Part shown: positions 1-8,313 of the stretch, one piece after another | Layout: the number at the start of each line of letters is the position of its first letter | Numbering within the stretch: position 1 is the stretch's first letter | From: Allobosea sp. 47.2.35 | GTDB taxonomy: Bacteria; Pseudomonadota; Alphaproteobacteria; Rhizobiales; Beijerinckiaceae | Assembly (NCBI RefSeq): GCF_024655635.1 | Contig: NZ_JANLGI010000002.1 | Coordinates: 306,738 to 370,737, forward strand | Length of the DNA stretch: 64,000 nt | Direction of reading: 5' to 3' | Program-made: the position numbers and the translations under genes | Notes under the pieces: model-generated | What the model saw: only the letters and a program-made list of their open reading frames with translations | The model's database searches: none | What the model was told of the DNA's origin: nothing

Positions 1-388
1 CGCCCCCGCCACTTTGCCGGCAGGCTGAAACACCGCTGCTGACACGTTCCGCTCCCGTCTAGGCGCCAGCAATTTTCGACCGCCGCCACACGGCCGTCGC
101 GGCTGGCGTGACGATGGTTGCGATCGCGATCACCAGCAGCAGGGTGTCGGCCTTGCCGTGCGCAAGTACACGATGATGAAGCGCGGCATCCTCAGCCACG
201 ACGCCCAGCGCAAGTCGGGCTCGGTCCTCAGCGCTGCCGCCAAGGCTGAGGTGGACTACCTGCTGGCGCGCATCGCCAAGCACGACCCGCGCGCGAAAAC
301 CTGAGCGATCAGCGGACGTTCGTTGCGGCAGAACCGTCTGTCGCGGTAACACGAGCTTCGCGGCGCGTGCACCCGGAGCGACGAACGT
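1..388. other. Left-edge stretch without a convincing gene
   Basis: This is the sequence before the first confident gene. One rightward reading frame is open from about position 29 to a TGA at 302-304, but its first part has no protein-like composition. The opposite strand has a long open frame that runs into the following LysR gene and looks like a shadow. The last bases before 389 carry a GGAG-type ribosome binding site. I see no RNA gene here. Confidence 0.4.
173..304 (+). pseudogene. Possible C-terminal gene remnant, unrecognised
   Basis: From the double ATG at 173/176 a 43-residue peptide can be read. It is basic and helical in character and ends IAKHDPRAKT. Its Ala/Lys-rich second half looks more like real coding sequence than the frame upstream, and there is no ribosome binding site before the ATG. 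It could be the tail of a decayed or frameshifted gene, or chance. I do not recognise a family. Confidence 0.2.
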
Positions 389-1246
389 ATGAATCGCTAC
401 CCGATGTTCAATCCGCAGGTGCTGATCAGCTTCGTCGCGGTCTGCGAGACGCTGAGCTTCACGCGGGGAGCCGATCGGGTCTCGCTGTCGCAATCGACCG
501 TCAGCCTGCAGGTGAAGCGCCTCGAGGACCTGCTGGGCTGCCCGTTGCTGGAACGCTCATCGCATCAGGTTCAGCTCACCGAGGAGGGAGAGCGTCTCCT
601 GAGCTATGCGCGGCGCATCATCGCCCTCAACGAGGAGGCGCATGATGCGCTGACGGGCGTCTGGCGCGACGGCGTGCTGCGCTTGGGAATGCCCGAGGAT
701 TTCGCGGTGCCGACCATCGATCTCCTCGCCGATTTCAGCCGGATGCATCCGCATCTCAGGCTCGATGTCAGCAGCGGGCTGAGCGCCGATCTGCGCGCCG
801 CCTATGAGCGCGAGGAACTCGACCTCGTGCTGGTGAAGCAGCGGCGCGGCCAGCCGCCGCGTGCGGCAAGGCGGGAGCCCTTGCTCTGGCTCGACAGCCT
901 GGCGCATCCGGCAATCGAGCGCGCGCCGGTATCGCTGGCGATGTTCCCGCTCGGCGGCCTCTATCGCGACGAGCTGTGCCAGGCCCTCGACCGGCTCGGC
1001 ATGCGCTGGCGCATCGGCTATTGCAGTGGCAGCCTCGCCGCGCTCGCTGCCGCGTCGGCGGCTGGGCTCGGCATGACACTGCTGCCGGCCAGTTGCCGCT
1101 TGCCCGGCCACAGGGTTCTGGGCACGGCCGAAGGTTTCGCCGAGATGACCGATTTCGAGCTCGCGCTGTACTACCGGGACGATGCGCCGGCCTCGACCGC
1201 GACCCTGGCCGAGCGGCTGGCTGCCTATTGCCATCTGGAGCCGTAG
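389..1246 (+). CDS. LysR-family transcriptional regulator
   Basis: A 285-residue DNA-binding regulator of usual LysR length. The N-terminal winged helix-turn-helix (about residues 8-66) shows the typical pattern: FVAVCETLSFTRGADR, then LSQSTVSLQVKRLEDLLG, then LLERSSHQVQLTEEG. The rest is the effector-binding domain, with RLGMPEDFAVP at its start as in the family. The ATG at 389 follows a GGAG-like site by about ten bases. The next gene is on the same strand 107 bases downstream, so the regulator may control that amidohydrolase. The effector cannot be read from sequence. The family is certain and the target is inferred. Confidence 0.9.
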   Translation: MNRYPMFNPQVLISFVAVCETLSFTRGADRVSLSQSTVSLQVKRLEDLLGCPLLERSSHQVQLTEEGERLLSYARRIIALNEEAHDALTGVWRDGVLRLGMPEDFAVPTIDLLADFSRMHPHLRLDVSSGLSADLRAAYEREELDLVLVKQRRGQPPRAARREPLLWLDSLAHPAIERAPVSLAMFPLGGLYRDELCQALDRLGMRWRIGYCSGSLAALAAASAAGLGMTLLPASCRLPGHRVLGTAEGFAEMTDFELALYYRDDAPASTATLAERLAAYCHLEP

Positions 1247-1254
1247 AGGGCGCT

Positions 1255-1306
1255 AGCATTGAGTATCGCAATCGCCAGCATTGCCAAATATCGCTGCCAA
1301 ATCGCC
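1255..1306 (+). repeat. Tandem composite repeat between LysR and amidohydrolase
   Basis: Three short words recur in the same order: AGCATTG, TATCGC, AATCGCC. The first set lies at 1255-1276 and the second at 1277-1306, with longer spacing inside the second. The pair sits in the 107-base gap before the amidohydrolase, where a LysR-type activator could bind. A regulatory role is inferred. Confidence 0.35.
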
Positions 1307-1353
1307 GGCTTCGCGCGTATGGCGTCGGCAACGATCACAAGGAGGCGGCGACC

Positions 1354-2763
1354 ATGGAACTGGCCTATCATCAGAGCAGGCGTTCGTTCATCGGCCGGAC
1401 AGGTGGCCTCGCCACCGCCTGCGCCGTGATGGCGGGATTGCCGGGCGGGACCGCGCAGGCGCAGCCGGCCGCCGCCAAATCCGCCTCCACCACGCCTGCG
1501 GCCTCGGCGAGCAAGCGCATCCCGACGGAGCAGCACTATCTCCTGACCGGCGTGCGGCTCGAAGAGGGCTTCGTCTATGACGGCGACATCGTGACCGGCA
1601 CGCGCTCGGCCCTCTATGCCCTGGAGATCAAGGCCGGCAAGATCGCCGCGATCCATGCGGCAGGTGCCGTGCTGCCCGCGGGCGTGCCGAGCTATGACGC
1701 CCATGGCCAGCTCGCGCTGCCTGCGATGCGCGACATGCACATCCATCTCGACAAGACCTTCTATGGCCGCTCCTGGCAGGCGCCGCTGCCGCGGCAGGGC
1801 AAGACGATCCTCGACATGATCGCCCGCGAGGAGAAGCTCATCCCGCAACTGCTGCCGGACTCGCAGAAGCATGCGGAGCAGCTCATCGCCCTGCTGCATT
1901 CCAAGGGCACCACGGTTGCGCGCAGCCATTGCAATATCGATCCGGTCAGCGGGCTGAAGAGCCTCGAACACCTCAAGCGCGCGCTGGAGAAGCATCGCGC
2001 TGATTTCGACTGCGAGATCGTGGCCTTCCCGCAGCATGGCCTGCTGCTCTCTAAGGTCGACAAGCTGATGCGCGAGGCGATGAGCATGGGCGTCGCCTAT
2101 GTCGGCGGCCTCGACCCGACCAATGTCGACGGCGCCATGGAGAAGTCGCTCGACGCGATGTTCCAGATCGCGCTCGACACGGGCACCGGCGTTGACATCC
2201 ACCTGCACGAGTCGAGCCCGGCCGGTGTCACCGCGATCCTGCACATGATCGCGACCGTCGAGAAGAACCCGGCCTTGCGCGGCAAGGTCACGATCAGCCA
2301 CGGCTTCGCGCTGGCCACGATGTCGCCGGGTGCCCTCGATGAAGCCGCGACCCGCATGGCCGCTCAGGGCATGAGCATCGCCTCGACGGTGCCGCTCGGC
2401 GCCTCGACGATGCCGCTGCCACAGCTCACCGCCAAGGGCGTCTTCGTGATGACCGGCACCGACAGCGTTATCGACCACTGGTCGCCCTTCGGCCGTGCCG
2501 ACATGCTCGAGAAGGCCAATCTCTACGCGCAGCTCTATCGCGGCAGCGACGAGTTCCGCCTGTCCCGTGCGTTGGCGATCGCGACCGGCGGCGTGCTGCC
2601 GCTCACCGACAAGGGCGAGCGGGCCTGGCCCAAGGCGGGCGATGCCGCCGATTTCACGCTGGTTCCGGCCAGCTGCTCGGCCGAGGCCGTTGCCCGCCTG
2701 CCGGAGCGCAGCGCGACCTTCCATCGCGGCCGCATGGTCTTCGGCGGCGTCGGCGCGGCCTGA
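1354..2763 (+). CDS. Tat-exported amidohydrolase, cytosine deaminase-like
   Basis: A 469-residue metal-dependent hydrolase. The ATG at 1354 is eight bases after a strong AAGGAGG (1339-1345). The N-terminus carries a twin-arginine signal, SRRSFIG at residues 8-14, then a hydrophobic Ala/Gly stretch ending near AQA, so it should be folded before export to the periplasm. The amidohydrolase fold shows its metal ligands: HIH at 129-131 (in MRDMHIHLDK), HLH at 283-285, His316 in TISHGF and Asp370 in TGTDSV. The HLDK motif and overall pattern resemble the cytosine deaminase/N-acyl amidohydrolase branch. Export is unusual for that branch, which is mostly cytoplasmic. The substrate is unknown. Confidence 0.82.
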   Translation: MELAYHQSRRSFIGRTGGLATACAVMAGLPGGTAQAQPAAAKSASTTPAASASKRIPTEQHYLLTGVRLEEGFVYDGDIVTGTRSALYALEIKAGKIAAIHAAGAVLPAGVPSYDAHGQLALPAMRDMHIHLDKTFYGRSWQAPLPRQGKTILDMIAREEKLIPQLLPDSQKHAEQLIALLHSKGTTVARSHCNIDPVSGLKSLEHLKRALEKHRADFDCEIVAFPQHGLLLSKVDKLMREAMSMGVAYVGGLDPTNVDGAMEKSLDAMFQIALDTGTGVDIHLHESSPAGVTAILHMIATVEKNPALRGKVTISHGFALATMSPGALDEAATRMAAQGMSIASTVPLGASTMPLPQLTAKGVFVMTGTDSVIDHWSPFGRADMLEKANLYAQLYRGSDEFRLSRALAIATGGVLPLTDKGERAWPKAGDAADFTLVPASCSAEAVARLPERSATFHRGRMVFGGVGAA

Positions 2764-2868
2764 CGAAGCCGGGCCTCCATGAGCCGGCTGGCGATCGCGC
2801 CGGCCGGCATCACGAGGCTGGTGGCGCAGCGCCTCGACGGATTCCACAGTTCGGGAAACGCCGGGCCG

Positions 2869-3822
2869 TTAGGCCATTGGCGGCGTCCCATGCGTGTGGA
2901 AGCTCTCGATCGTCTTGAGCCCCCAGGCCTGCCCCTTCTTCCGCTCGGTCTCGGTCCAGGTCACGGTCTGCCAGTCCGGATCGAGGATCAGGCGCGCACC
3001 GGCATTGGCGATCTCGACGCGGTTGCCGGCGGGCTCGTAGACATAGAGGAAGAAGGTCTGCTGCACCGCATGCTTGTGCGGCCCGGTCTCGATGAAGACG
3101 CCATTCTCCAGGAAGAGATCCGCCGCTTCCAGGATGTGCTCGCGCTGATCGACAGCATAGGTGACATGGTGGAAGCGTCCCTGCGCGCTGGTGTGGTCGC
3201 GGGTATAGGCGATGTCGTAGCTCTTGTTGTTGACTGTGAACCAGCAGCCGCCGACCTCGCCTGAATCCAGCACGATCTGCTCGGTGACGCGGCTGCCCAG
3301 CGATTTCGGCATGAAGTCGCGGATCACCGCGACGTCCTGCGCCAGCAGGTTGACATGGTCGAGCCGGCGAACGGCGCAGCCGCGGCCATGGTTGCGTTGC
3401 GCCTGGTTCTTCAGCGCCGGTCGCTCGTTTTCGGGCGCGACGTATTTGTGCGTGTCGAAATAGATCTCGAAGACATGGTTGTCGGGATCGCGGAAGCGAT
3501 AGGCCCGGCCATGGCCGAGATCGCCCTCGCTCCAGCCGATGCCGGCACCCATCGCCTCGATCGCGGCGACACGACGTAGGAGCCCCGCTTCGCTCGTGGC
3601 GCGATAGCCGATATGGCCGACGCCGGTGGTGTTCGAGGCCGTGAGCTTCAGCGTGTGGAATTCGTAATCGTCCCAGGCGCGCAGATAGACGGAATCGCCC
3701 TCGCGCCCGCTTTCCGTCAATCCGAAGACATTGACGAAGAAGTCGAGGCTGGCCTCGGGCTTGTTGGTGAAGAGCTCGACATGGCCGAGATGGGCGATGT
3801 CGAAACAGGGTTCGCTATTCAT
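2869..3822 (-). CDS. Type I extradiol (VOC) ring-cleavage dioxygenase
   Basis: A 317-residue two-domain vicinal-oxygen-chelate protein of the catechol 2,3-dioxygenase type, which opens catecholic rings next to the diol using Fe(II). The second domain holds the metal triad His156 (RRLDHVNLL), His219 (GRFHHV) and Glu270 (GNRVE). The stretch from His251 to Glu270 matches the classic extradiol signature with YEPAGNRVE. The first domain repeats the fold (HLGHVELF, then NHVFEIYF). The start is the ATG at 3822, which overlaps the stop of the upstream gene in an ATGA. It is the last gene of the long leftward operon, so it probably performs ring opening for the galBCD-type genes. The exact catechol is unknown. 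Confidence 0.85.
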   Translation of the reverse strand: MNSEPCFDIAHLGHVELFTNKPEASLDFFVNVFGLTESGREGDSVYLRAWDDYEFHTLKLTASNTTGVGHIGYRATSEAGLLRRVAAIEAMGAGIGWSEGDLGHGRAYRFRDPDNHVFEIYFDTHKYVAPENERPALKNQAQRNHGRGCAVRRLDHVNLLAQDVAVIRDFMPKSLGSRVTEQIVLDSGEVGGCWFTVNNKSYDIAYTRDHTSAQGRFHHVTYAVDQREHILEAADLFLENGVFIETGPHKHAVQQTFFLYVYEPAGNRVEIANAGARLILDPDWQTVTWTETERKKGQAWGLKTIESFHTHGTPPMA

Positions 3823-4928
3823 CCCCAGACTTCCTTGGCGACTTCGAGGATGCGCGCGAGCTTGGCCCATTGCTCGTCCTCGGCCAGCACATTGCCTTCC
3901 TCGGTCGAGGCGAAGCCGCATTGTGGCGACAGGCAGAGTTGTTCCAGCGGCGCGAATTTCGCGGCTTCCTCGATCCGGCGCTTGAGATTGTCCTTGCTCT
4001 CGATCGCGCCGAACTTGGAGGTGACGAGCCCGAGCACGACCTGCTTGTCGCCCCTGGGCAGGAAGCGCAGCGGCTCGAAGCCGCCGGAGCGGTCGTCGTC
4101 CCATTCCATGAAGTAGCCGTCGACATCGATCTGGTTGAAGACCATGTCCGCCACGGGTTCATAACCGCCCGAGGCGATGAAGGTCGATTTGAAATTGCCG
4201 CGGCAGGTATGGGTAGTGATCTGCATGTCGGCAGGCTTCGCCTTCAGCGCCGCGTTGAGCACGTCGCGATAGATGAAGATCAGCTTGTCGGGATCGTCGC
4301 CGCGCTCGGCCAGCATCTTCCGCTGCTCGGGATCGCAGAAATAGGACAGGCTGGTGTCATCGAGCTGCAGGTAGCGGCAGCCGGCATCGTAGAACGCCCT
4401 GATCGCCTTGGCGTAGGCCTTGCCGAGATCGTCGTAATAATCCTCCATCCTGAGATAGACGGACGGGTCGACCGCTTTCCGGCCGCCGCGGTAATGCAGC
4501 ATGGACGGGCTCGGGATGGTCATTTTCGGCACGCGGCTCGTGACCGAGGCCAGGAATTTGAAATGGGCCAGATGCGGATGGTCCGCCGGAAAATCGAGCT
4601 TGCCGGTGACGCGGATGCCGTGCCCCTTGGTAGCGACGCCCTTGAACTGGATGCCGGCATCGGTCTCGTAGGTGGTGACTCCGCTCAGGCCGTCGAGGAA
4701 GTCGAAATGCCAGAAGGCGCGGCGGAACTCGCCGTCGGTCACGGCCTGCAGGCCGACCTCCTCCTGCTTCCTGACGAGTTTTTTGATCTCCTCGTCCTCG
4801 ATCGTCGTGAGTTCAGCTTGGCTGATCTCGCCGGACGCGCGTTTGGCGCGGGCGTCCTTGACCGGCGCGCTGCGCAGCAGGCTTCCGACCATGTCGCCCC
4901 GGAACGGCGGCTTCTGTCTCTGGCTCAT
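3819..4928 (-). CDS. MetE-like cobalamin-independent methyltransferase
   Basis: A 369-residue protein matching the C-terminal catalytic half of MetE (YxjG/methionine synthase II-like). Visible zinc ligands are His240 and Cys242 in TTHTCRGN and Cys337 in SPQCGF. It starts FRGDMVGSLLR, as in this family, and has DGEFRR near residue 66. It lacks the N-terminal half of true MetE. Stand-alone members catalyse methyl or thiol transfer reactions whose substrates are mostly unknown. Here it sits between the LIV transporter and the dioxygenase, sharing an ATGA with the latter. A role in removing a methyl group from, or adding a thiol to, a pathway intermediate is possible but inferred. Confidence 0.82.
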   Translation of the reverse strand: MSQRQKPPFRGDMVGSLLRSAPVKDARAKRASGEISQAELTTIEDEEIKKLVRKQEEVGLQAVTDGEFRRAFWHFDFLDGLSGVTTYETDAGIQFKGVATKGHGIRVTGKLDFPADHPHLAHFKFLASVTSRVPKMTIPSPSMLHYRGGRKAVDPSVYLRMEDYYDDLGKAYAKAIRAFYDAGCRYLQLDDTSLSYFCDPEQRKMLAERGDDPDKLIFIYRDVLNAALKAKPADMQITTHTCRGNFKSTFIASGGYEPVADMVFNQIDVDGYFMEWDDDRSGGFEPLRFLPRGDKQVVLGLVTSKFGAIESKDNLKRRIEEAAKFAPLEQLCLSPQCGFASTEEGNVLAEDEQWAKLARILEVAKEVWG

Positions 4929-4953
4929 GACGTATCCTCCCGTGTCGTGATGG

Positions 4954-5676
4954 TCAGGCGGCAGCGAGGCCGAGATGGTGTTCGAGCCGTTCGGGCTCGG
5001 TGATGAGCATCGCGCTGCGCTCGGCGAGGACGACGCGGCCGCGTTCGAGCACGATGGCGTCGTCCGTCAGTTCGAGGATCTTGCGCGCGTGCTGCTCGAT
5101 GACGATGGCGGCAAGCCCTTCCTCGCGGAACAAGGCCTTCAGCGCCCTCAGCAGTTCCTCGACGATGATCGGGGCGAGGCCCTCGGTCGGCTCGTCGAGC
5201 AGCAGCAGCTTCGGGTTGAGCATCAGCGCCCGGCCGATCGCCAGCATCTGCTGCTCGCCGCCGGACAGCTGGTTGCCCAGATTGGCCTTGCGCTCCGCCA
5301 AACGCGGAAACATGCGGAAGACGCGGGCGACATCCCACGGGCCCGGCTTGGCGACCGCTGTGAGGTTCTCCAGCACCGTCAGCGACTTGAAGATATTGCG
5401 CTCCTGCGGCACCCAGCCGATGCCGGCATGCGCCCTCTGCTCGGGCGAGGCGGTGGAGAGATCGCGCCCGGCCAGCATGACCCGCCCGCCGCGCCGGCGG
5501 GTGACGCCGATGATGCTGTTGACCAGCGTCGTCTTGCCGACGCCGTTGCGGCCGAGCAGCGCCAGCGAATGCCCCTCGGCGAGCGTCAGGTCGATATCGA
5601 ACAACACCTGCGCCTCGCCATAGCCGGCGCAGAGCTTCTCGATCCTGAGCAGTTCAGGCTTCGATGCGTCAGACAT
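4954..5676 (-). CDS. LIV-type ABC transporter ATPase (LivF-like)
   Basis: A 240-residue cytoplasmic ATPase of the branched-chain amino acid transporter class. It has Walker A (GRNGVGKTT), the Q-loop region (WVPQERNIF), the signature LSGGEQQM and Walker B (LLLLDEPTEGLAP). The TEGLAP motif marks the LivF subgroup. The ATG at 5676 overlaps the stop of the LivG-like gene by eight bases. It works with the neighbouring LivG, LivM, LivH and binding protein. Given the catabolic genes in the same operon, the cargo is more likely an aromatic acid than an amino acid; this is inferred. Confidence 0.92.
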   Translation of the reverse strand: MSDASKPELLRIEKLCAGYGEAQVLFDIDLTLAEGHSLALLGRNGVGKTTLVNSIIGVTRRRGGRVMLAGRDLSTASPEQRAHAGIGWVPQERNIFKSLTVLENLTAVAKPGPWDVARVFRMFPRLAERKANLGNQLSGGEQQMLAIGRALMLNPKLLLLDEPTEGLAPIIVEELLRALKALFREEGLAAIVIEQHARKILELTDDAIVLERGRVVLAERSAMLITEPERLEHHLGLAAA

Positions 5677-6421
5677 GGGCGTCCTCGCCGAGATAGGCCG
5701 CGCGGACGGCCGGATCGCGTGCCATCTCCTCCGGCGACCCCTCCGCCAGCACGCGGCCATTGACCAGCACGGTGATGCGCGTCGCGAAGCGGAAAACGAG
5801 GTCCATGTCGTGCTCGATCAGCAGCACGGAGACATCACCGGGTAGCTCGGCGACCGTCTCCATCAGTTCGCGCCGCTCGGCCTCCGGCACGCCGGCCGCC
5901 GGCTCGTCCAGCAGCAGTACAGAGGGCCTCGCCGCAAAGGCGGCTGCGATCTCGATCTGGCGCTGCTTGCCATAGGGCAGTGTCGCGATCGTCCGATCCA
6001 CGATGTCGTCGAGCCGGAATCGGTTCAGGATTTCCGCGGTCTGACTCACCAGTTCCGGATCGCGGTCGAGCGCCCGGAAGGGATGGCTGCCGCGACCGAG
6101 GCGCTCGGAGGTGACGAGCGCGATCATCTCCAAGGGCGTCATCGTTGCGAAAAGCTGGTTGATCTGGAAGGTCCGTGCCAGCCCGCGCTTCACCCGTGCC
6201 TCGCGCGGCAGACTGGTGATGTCCTCGCCCATCAATTCGATGCGGCCGGAACTGGGCTTGAGCACGCCGGTGAGCTGGTTGACGAAGGTCGTCTTGCCGG
6301 CACCGTTCGGGCCGATCAGCGCGTGACGCGCCCCTTTCGCCAACGTGAAATCGACATGGGCGGTCGCGGTGATGCCGCCGAAGTTCTTGACGAGGTCGAA
6401 GGTCTGGAGAGCGACGCTCAT
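5669..6421 (-). CDS. LIV-type ABC transporter ATPase (LivG-like)
   Basis: A 250-residue ATPase with Walker A (GPNGAGKTT), RTFQINQLF at the Q-loop and Walker B (VLLLDEPAAG). The signature helix is degenerate (LPYGKQRQIE), as is normal in LivG proteins. It ends AAYLGEDAHV, the typical LivG tail. The start is the ATG at 6421, overlapping the LivM stop as ATGA. It forms the heterodimeric motor with the LivF-like protein. Confidence 0.92.
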   Translation of the reverse strand: MSVALQTFDLVKNFGGITATAHVDFTLAKGARHALIGPNGAGKTTFVNQLTGVLKPSSGRIELMGEDITSLPREARVKRGLARTFQINQLFATMTPLEMIALVTSERLGRGSHPFRALDRDPELVSQTAEILNRFRLDDIVDRTIATLPYGKQRQIEIAAAFAARPSVLLLDEPAAGVPEAERRELMETVAELPGDVSVLLIEHDMDLVFRFATRITVLVNGRVLAEGSPEEMARDPAVRAAYLGEDAHV

Positions 6422-7425
6422 CGGACGCCCCCCTTGCCGAAGGTGGCAAGGCGCCCAGCCACCGCCTTGACCGCGCCATGGATGATCTCTCGCCCGCCGA
6501 GCACGAAAAGCACCAGGAAGAGCCCGATCCAGAACATCCAGTATTGCGGCGTGAAACTCGCGATTGCGTCCTGCAGCAGTTTGAAGGCGATGGCGCCAAC
6601 GAGTCCGCCATAGAGATAACCGGCCCCACCGATGATCAGCACCAGCATCAGATCGGCCGAGCGGTGGAAGTCGAGCACGTCGAGCGAGACGAATTGCGTG
6701 GTCTGGGCGAGCAGCGCACCCGCAGCGCCGGCATAGGCGGCTGCGAGCGTATAGGCGGCAGCGAGGCGGCGCGCATTCGGCACGCCGGAGGCCGAGGCCC
6801 GCAGCGGGTTGTCGCGGACTGCGCGCAGCGAGAGGCCGAAAGGCGAATGCACCACCCGCCGCGCGATCAGGAAGAGCACGAACAGCACGGAGAGCGAATA
6901 GAGATAGGCGGTGCGGCCGAAGATATCGAAGTCGAACAGGCCGAGCACCGGCTTCATCATGATGCCCTGCAGGCCGTCGGCACCGCCGGTGAGCGAGCCC
7001 AAGGAGTTCGCCAGCTCGAAGAGGATGAGCGCGACGCCGAGCGTGATCATCAATCGCGTCAGGTCGCTGCCGCGCAGCACCAGCGGGCTGGTGACGAGGC
7101 CGAGCAAGCCGGCCGCCCCCATCCCGACGGCAAGGCCGACGAGCGGATCGCCGCCGACATGCTTGGCGAAGAGCCCGGCCGCATAGGCGCCCATGCCGAG
7201 GAAGGCGGCGTGTCCCAGCGAGACGATGCCGGCATAGCCGAGGATCAGGTCGAGCGAGAGCGCAAACAGCGCCAGGATCGCGATCTCGTTGAGCAGCAGC
7301 AGGTTGCGCGGGAACAGCAGGAAGGCGGCGAAGGCCAGACACCAGAAGGCGATCTCCGCGGGATGCCAGCGCCGGCCGGCGTGAAGCGCCTGCCGGACCC
7401 TGCTGTCGAAGCTTTCGGCCCTCAT
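6418..7425 (-). CDS. LIV-type ABC permease (LivM-like)
   Basis: A 335-residue inner-membrane permease with about eight to ten hydrophobic segments. The family landmarks are ALSLDLILGYAGIVSLGHAAFLGMGAY near residue 60, the cytoplasmic loop LRAVRDNPLRA and the terminal LIIGGAGYLYGG. The ATG at 7425 overlaps the end of the LivH-like gene. It pairs with LivH to form the channel. Confidence 0.92.
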   Translation of the reverse strand: MRAESFDSRVRQALHAGRRWHPAEIAFWCLAFAAFLLFPRNLLLLNEIAILALFALSLDLILGYAGIVSLGHAAFLGMGAYAAGLFAKHVGGDPLVGLAVGMGAAGLLGLVTSPLVLRGSDLTRLMITLGVALILFELANSLGSLTGGADGLQGIMMKPVLGLFDFDIFGRTAYLYSLSVLFVLFLIARRVVHSPFGLSLRAVRDNPLRASASGVPNARRLAAAYTLAAAYAGAAGALLAQTTQFVSLDVLDFHRSADLMLVLIIGGAGYLYGGLVGAIAFKLLQDAIASFTPQYWMFWIGLFLVLFVLGGREIIHGAVKAVAGRLATFGKGGVR

Positions 7426-8279
7426 GCCCGCGCCCTCGCGAAGAGCCCGTGCGGGCGGGTGATCAGCAGCACGACCATCAGCGCATAGATGATGAAGGCG
7501 CCGATCTCGGGCACGAGATACTTGCCGACGACATCGGCGACGCCGAGCAGCATGGCGGCGAAGAACGGCCCGGTGATGCTGGAGGTGCCGCCGACGGTGA
7601 CGACGATCAGGAAGTAGATCATGAATTTAAGCGGGAAGGAGGGATCGAGCCCCATCAGTTCGATGCCGAGCGCTCCGCCGAATCCGGCCAGCCCGCAGCC
7701 CAGCGCGAAGGTCAGGGCGAAGAGCCGGTTGACCGGGATGCCGAGCCCGCGCGCCACCCGCGCATCGTCGACGGCGGCGCGCAGGCGGCTGCCGAAGCGG
7801 GTATGGGCAAAGCCCCATTGCAGCGAGAAGGCGAGCAAGCCGCAGACCACGATGACGAAGAGCCGGTAGCGGCCGATACCGACGCCGGCGATCTCGAAGC
7901 GTCCCTGCAGCCAGGCCGGCAGGCGGATGAACTGCTGGGTCGAGCCCATCAGCCAGTCGGTGCCGGCCACCGCCATGAAGACGAGCCCGATCGAGAACAT
8001 CACCTGGTCGAGATGGCTCTTGGCGTACATCGGCCGGTAGATCAGCCGTTCCAGCACGATTCCGACCAGTGCCGCCGCGAGAAATGCCAGCGGCAGGCAG
8101 GCCAGGAAGGGCAGGCCAAGCCGCTGCATCGCCTGCACGGCGACATAGCCGCCGAGCATCGCGAAGGCGCCATGGGCGAGGTTGACGAAGTTCATCAACC
8201 CCATCGTCACGGAGAGCCCGCAGCCGAGCACGAAGAGCACCATCCCATAGGCGATGCCGTCGAACAGGACGGTCAGCAT
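7422..8279 (-). CDS. LIV-type ABC permease (LivH-like)
   Basis: A 285-residue permease. The chosen ATG at 8279 gives the normal LivH N-terminus, beginning MLTVLFDGIAYGMVLFVLGCGLS; an upstream extension would add an Arg/Ser-rich non-protein-like stretch. The LivH hallmark VNLAHGAFAMLGGY and the loop RAAVDDARVARGLGI are visible. It lies 34 bases after the binding-protein gene with no hairpin between them, unlike the other transporter operons in the window. Confidence 0.92.
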   Translation of the reverse strand: MLTVLFDGIAYGMVLFVLGCGLSVTMGLMNFVNLAHGAFAMLGGYVAVQAMQRLGLPFLACLPLAFLAAALVGIVLERLIYRPMYAKSHLDQVMFSIGLVFMAVAGTDWLMGSTQQFIRLPAWLQGRFEIAGVGIGRYRLFVIVVCGLLAFSLQWGFAHTRFGSRLRAAVDDARVARGLGIPVNRLFALTFALGCGLAGFGGALGIELMGLDPSFPLKFMIYFLIVVTVGGTSSITGPFFAAMLLGVADVVGKYLVPEIGAFIIYALMVVLLITRPHGLFARARA

Positions 8280-8313
8280 GTGCACCAGCCCGTCATTGTG
8301 AGGGGCGCGGCCG

